Shown in pieces: positions 6,368-8,641 of a stretch of DNA of 8,641 nt (within the stretch, counting starts at the first letter, position 1; each line of letters opens with the position of its first letter). The DNA is from Aliarcobacter butzleri (GTDB lineage: Bacteria; Campylobacterota; Campylobacteria; Campylobacterales; Arcobacteraceae), in the NCBI GenBank assembly GCA_012522985.1, contig JAAYJJ010000132.1, forward strand, positions 1 through 8,641. The letters are read 5' to 3'. Both the position numbers and the translations under genes were made by a program. Under the pieces are notes generated by a model that saw only the letters and a program-made list of their open reading frames with translations, was not told where the DNA came from and made no database searches.

Positions 6368-6853
6368 ATGGCAATAGATAGTGTTCAAGTTCAATCCAAT
6401 ACAGATAGATATGGTAACTCATATACATCTTCAGTAGCAAATGATAAGCTTACAAACAATGATTTTTTAAAGTTAATGCTAACAGAGCTTCAAATGCAAG
6501 ATCCAACTAAACCAATGGATACTCAAAGTATGCTTCAATCACAAATGCAAATGAGTGCTATAGAGACAAACTTACAAACTATAGAGACTATGAAAGCTTT
6601 GCAACACTCTTTTGCTCAAGGAGCCTTAGCACAATCTGCTAACTTAATAGGGCATATAGTAGAAAATGGTGAGTTTGGTGAAAATGGTATGATAAAAGAG
6701 TTTTATGTAAACTCTATTGAGTCTGTAGATGGGGATATTATGCTAAGTGTTGGTAGAGTACTTGGCTATGATAGTGATAATGGAGAGTTTATTATCTCAT
6801 CAGAACAAGAGTATGTAAACTTCAACAATATAACAAGAATAACAAAAATATAA
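6368..6853 (+). CDS. flgD: Hook-cap scaffolding protein FlgD, short form
   Basis: FlgD forms the cap at the tip of the growing hook, guides FlgE assembly and is shed when the hook is complete. The conserved N-terminal block is clear: NDFLKLMLTELQMQDPTKPM (31-50), then DTQSMLQSQMQMS (51-63) and the helix to about 80. The C-terminal part (about 90-161) has ANLIGHIVENGE and a small beta-rich segment ending NFNNITRITKI. This resembles the tudor-like half of the usual C-terminal region. At 161 residues it is clearly shorter than E. coli FlgD (231), and the Ig/FnIII-like insert appears to be missing. AAGGAG at 6357-6362 lies 5 bases before the ATG and overlaps the fliN stop. flgE follows 10 bases downstream, the usual flgD-flgE pairing. 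Confidence 0.9.
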   Translation: MAIDSVQVQSNTDRYGNSYTSSVANDKLTNNDFLKLMLTELQMQDPTKPMDTQSMLQSQMQMSAIETNLQTIETMKALQHSFAQGALAQSANLIGHIVENGEFGENGMIKEFYVNSIESVDGDIMLSVGRVLGYDSDNGEFIISSEQEYVNFNNITRITKI

Positions 6854-6863
6854 AGGCTATATT

Positions 6864-8641
6864 ATGATAGGAGCATTATACAACGGTATTGCTGGACTTA
6901 ACTCTTTTCAAAAAGCACTTGATGTTGAGTCAAATAATATTTCCAATGTTAATACAGTGGGATTTAAAGCTGATAGTGTCTCTTTTGCTGATATGATGTA
7001 TCAAAAAAATGCTGGTGGTAAAGGTTCTACTATATCAGCAGTAGAAAAAAGCTTTGCTCAAGGAAGTATCAAAGCTACAGGAAATCCATATGATATTGCA
7101 ATAGATGGAAAAGGCTTTTTTGTAGTTCAAAATGACAAAAATGAAACAGTCTATTCAAGAGCTGGGGATTTTCGTATGGGGCTTGATGGAACACTTCAAA
7201 CAGCAAATGGCTTTAATGTAATGGGAGTAGTTACAAATACATATGATATCAATAGTACAAGTGCAAACTATACACAGTTTTCATCTATGTTTGATAAGTA
7301 TTTAGCTTCACAAACTATTATAGAAAATGATGAGGTTAAAACATACAATGCTAGAGCAACAAACTATTTACAAACAGCAGTATCAGATGATCCAATGCAA
7401 AGTGGAGATGGTTATAAAAGTGCTAGTGCAAAAATAAATGATATTGAATATATTGCTACTATCTATAGACAAAGGTTATCAGAGCTAAACTCCGAACTTA
7501 GTCAGATAATAAATGGTAAAAATAATCTAGATAGTGTAAAGGTAGATGGGATAGATATAGATGATATGAAATCAAAACTAGTTGATCCAACTGATACTAT
7601 AGAGATATCAATCAATGGAGAGATAACTACACAACCATTTGTAAGTGATGCACAAACAACACTAAATGAGTTTTTAGAGCATATCAACGATTCAGGTAGG
7701 GTAAAAGCATATTTTGATACACAAGGGCTTTTGAAAATAGACTCTTTGATTAATGGCGAGAAAATAGACAATGTAACTATTATGATCAATGGACAAGAAG
7801 AGGGTATCTCTTTGATCCCTATAAATAATGAAGATCCAACTAACCAAAGAAACACTGTTTCTTTTAGTGATTATGCTACCAAGCTTACAAGTAGTGAGGA
7901 TAATATATGGATACAAATAGGAGCTTATACTATTAGACAATCATTTGATACAGATCCGCAAACTACAATGAAAAAATTTGCAGATCAAATCTCATCTATC
8001 AAAGGTTTAAGTGCTAGTGTTGATAATAGCGGTAAACTTACTATTAACTCTTTGGTTCCTGGGGAGGAGTTTAAGGTTTTTGGAGCAAAAATCAATAATA
8101 GTGAATATAATATTTATGAAGACTCAGCTCAAAAAGGAAGTGGTGAAGTAGCACTTAAAGCAGTAGAAAATGCTCTAAAAGATGCTATACAAAATGCTGG
8201 AGCAGAGTTTTTAAGAATAGAAAGTATCCTAGATCTATCAAAAGCAGATACATTGGCTGTAGATAAGGTACAACTAAATCTTAATAATCTAAATTTAAGT
8301 GACAACGGATTTGGTACACCTGAAGTGGTAAATGGTGTGATTATGATGAGACAAGGAGATCACTCTTTTGTAATAGGTAAGCTAACAACAGTCTATTTTA
8401 ACAATCTAAATGGATTAAACCACTTAGGAGACAATCTCTATGCCAAAACAGCAAAGAGCGGTGAGCCTGTATATGCAGATAAGCTAAATACCATAAATAG
8501 TGGTGTTTTAGAGATGAGTAATGCAGAACTAGGAGATAGTTTAGTAAACTTAATGGTTTTTCAAAGAGCATTTGAGGCAAACTCTAAGGCTATTACTACT
8601 AGTGATGAGTTTTTAAATATAGCTATTCAGCTTAAGAAGTA
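6864..8641 (+). CDS. flgE: Flagellar hook protein FlgE (runs to window edge)
   Basis: The frame is open for 592 codons and the window ends with TA, the first two bases of a likely TAA or TAG. The last residues (FLNIAIQLKK) look like a natural C-terminus, so only about one base is probably missing. FlgE polymerises into the hook joining rod and filament. The N-terminal rod-family helix includes NNISNVNTVGFK (about 29-40). The next segments are PYDIAIDGKGFFVVQ and SRAGDFRMGLDGTLQTANG (98-116). The C-terminal helix VFQRAFEANSKAI (565-577) matches the FlgE/FlgG ending. The large middle is variable and holds a duplicated 56-residue unit (244-299 and 346-401). The protein is longer than E. coli FlgE (402) but shorter than C. 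jejuni FlgE (over 800). AAAGG at 6852-6856 overlaps the flgD stop, 7 bases before the ATG. It is placed directly after the hook-cap gene flgD. Confidence 0.9.
   Translation, partial: MIGALYNGIAGLNSFQKALDVESNNISNVNTVGFKADSVSFADMMYQKNAGGKGSTISAVEKSFAQGSIKATGNPYDIAIDGKGFFVVQNDKNETVYSRAGDFRMGLDGTLQTANGFNVMGVVTNTYDINSTSANYTQFSSMFDKYLASQTIIENDEVKTYNARATNYLQTAVSDDPMQSGDGYKSASAKINDIEYIATIYRQRLSELNSELSQIINGKNNLDSVKVDGIDIDDMKSKLVDPTDTIEISINGEITTQPFVSDAQTTLNEFLEHINDSGRVKAYFDTQGLLKIDSLINGEKIDNVTIMINGQEEGISLIPINNEDPTNQRNTVSFSDYATKLTSSEDNIWIQIGAYTIRQSFDTDPQTTMKKFADQISSIKGLSASVDNSGKLTINSLVPGEEFKVFGAKINNSEYNIYEDSAQKGSGEVALKAVENALKDAIQNAGAEFLRIESILDLSKADTLAVDKVQLNLNNLNLSDNGFGTPEVVNGVIMMRQGDHSFVIGKLTTVYFNNLNGLNHLGDNLYAKTAKSGEPVYADKLNTINSGVLEMSNAELGDSLVNLMVFQRAFEANSKAITTSDEFLNIAIQLKK
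7593..7760 (+). repeat. Hook protein internal repeat, copy A
   Basis: Copy A encodes FlgE residues 244-299. It aligns without gaps to copy B over 56 residues with 21 identities, including a D-I-I-I start, Q-F-D, the QTT triad and the ending SL-GE. The pattern (short beta strands, a helix with I-N, then D-G-L-I-S-L) resembles the flagellin IN-type motif. Confidence 0.65.
7899..8066 (+). repeat. Hook protein internal repeat, copy B
   Basis: Copy B encodes FlgE residues 346-401 and lies 102 residues after the start of copy A. The two copies have diverged at the DNA level, so the duplication is old. A similar length and register argue for a duplicated surface domain rather than chance similarity. 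Confidence 0.65.

Noticed and set aside
7502..7940. Minus-strand open frames of 82 and 117 codons opposite flgE, and others opposite cheZ, fliF and fliH.
   Set aside because: They lie entirely within strongly supported plus-strand genes, and their translations show low-complexity Ser/Leu/Ile composition with no recognisable domain.

Overview
The window is a flagellar and chemotaxis gene block. All ten genes lie on the plus strand and cover nearly all of the 8.6 kb. The DNA is AT-rich. Promoters are recognisable almost only by their -10 box. The rod protein at 1368-2090 resembles Helicobacter/Campylobacter FlgG1/FlgG2, and a CheZ-type phosphatase sits next to cheY. Together these suggest a motile member of the Campylobacterota, perhaps an Arcobacter-like lineage. 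This assignment is an inference, because no rRNA or other marker gene is present.

Layout: bases 1-88 are a short leader with one candidate promoter. A tight run follows: cheY (89-460), a CheZ-type phosphatase (486-1364), a FlgF/FlgG-family rod gene (1368-2090), flgB (2105-2506), fliF (2506-4248), fliG (4248-5249) and fliH (5249-5929). The last four genes are joined by one-base stop/start overlaps (TGATG, TGATG, TAATG), so they are probably translationally coupled in one operon. A 141-base gap (5930-6070) holds two candidate -10 boxes and starts a second run: fliN (6071-6358), flgD (6368-6853) and flgE (6864 to the window edge). The flgE frame is open to base 8641 and probably stops one base beyond it.

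How the genes fit together: FliF forms the MS ring and FliG the rotor ring on it. FliN belongs to the C ring, FliH to the export ATPase complex. FlgB and the FlgF-like protein are rod subunits, FlgD caps the growing hook and FlgE builds it. CheY-P sets motor direction and CheZ removes the phosphate. flgC, fliE, fliI and fliM are not in the window, although flgC, fliE and fliI commonly flank these genes in other bacteria.

Most of the region is ordinary flagellar machinery. The most notable signals are: (1) the CheZ-type protein carries several copies of a short acidic motif resembling the CheY-P-binding peptide of FliM, in series at its N-terminus and once more at its C-terminus; (2) the middle of the hook protein contains an ungapped 56-residue duplication; (3) FlgD is unusually short; (4) flgB is joined directly to fliF without flgC or fliE. 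No mobile element, CRISPR array, tRNA, rRNA or prophage signal was seen.
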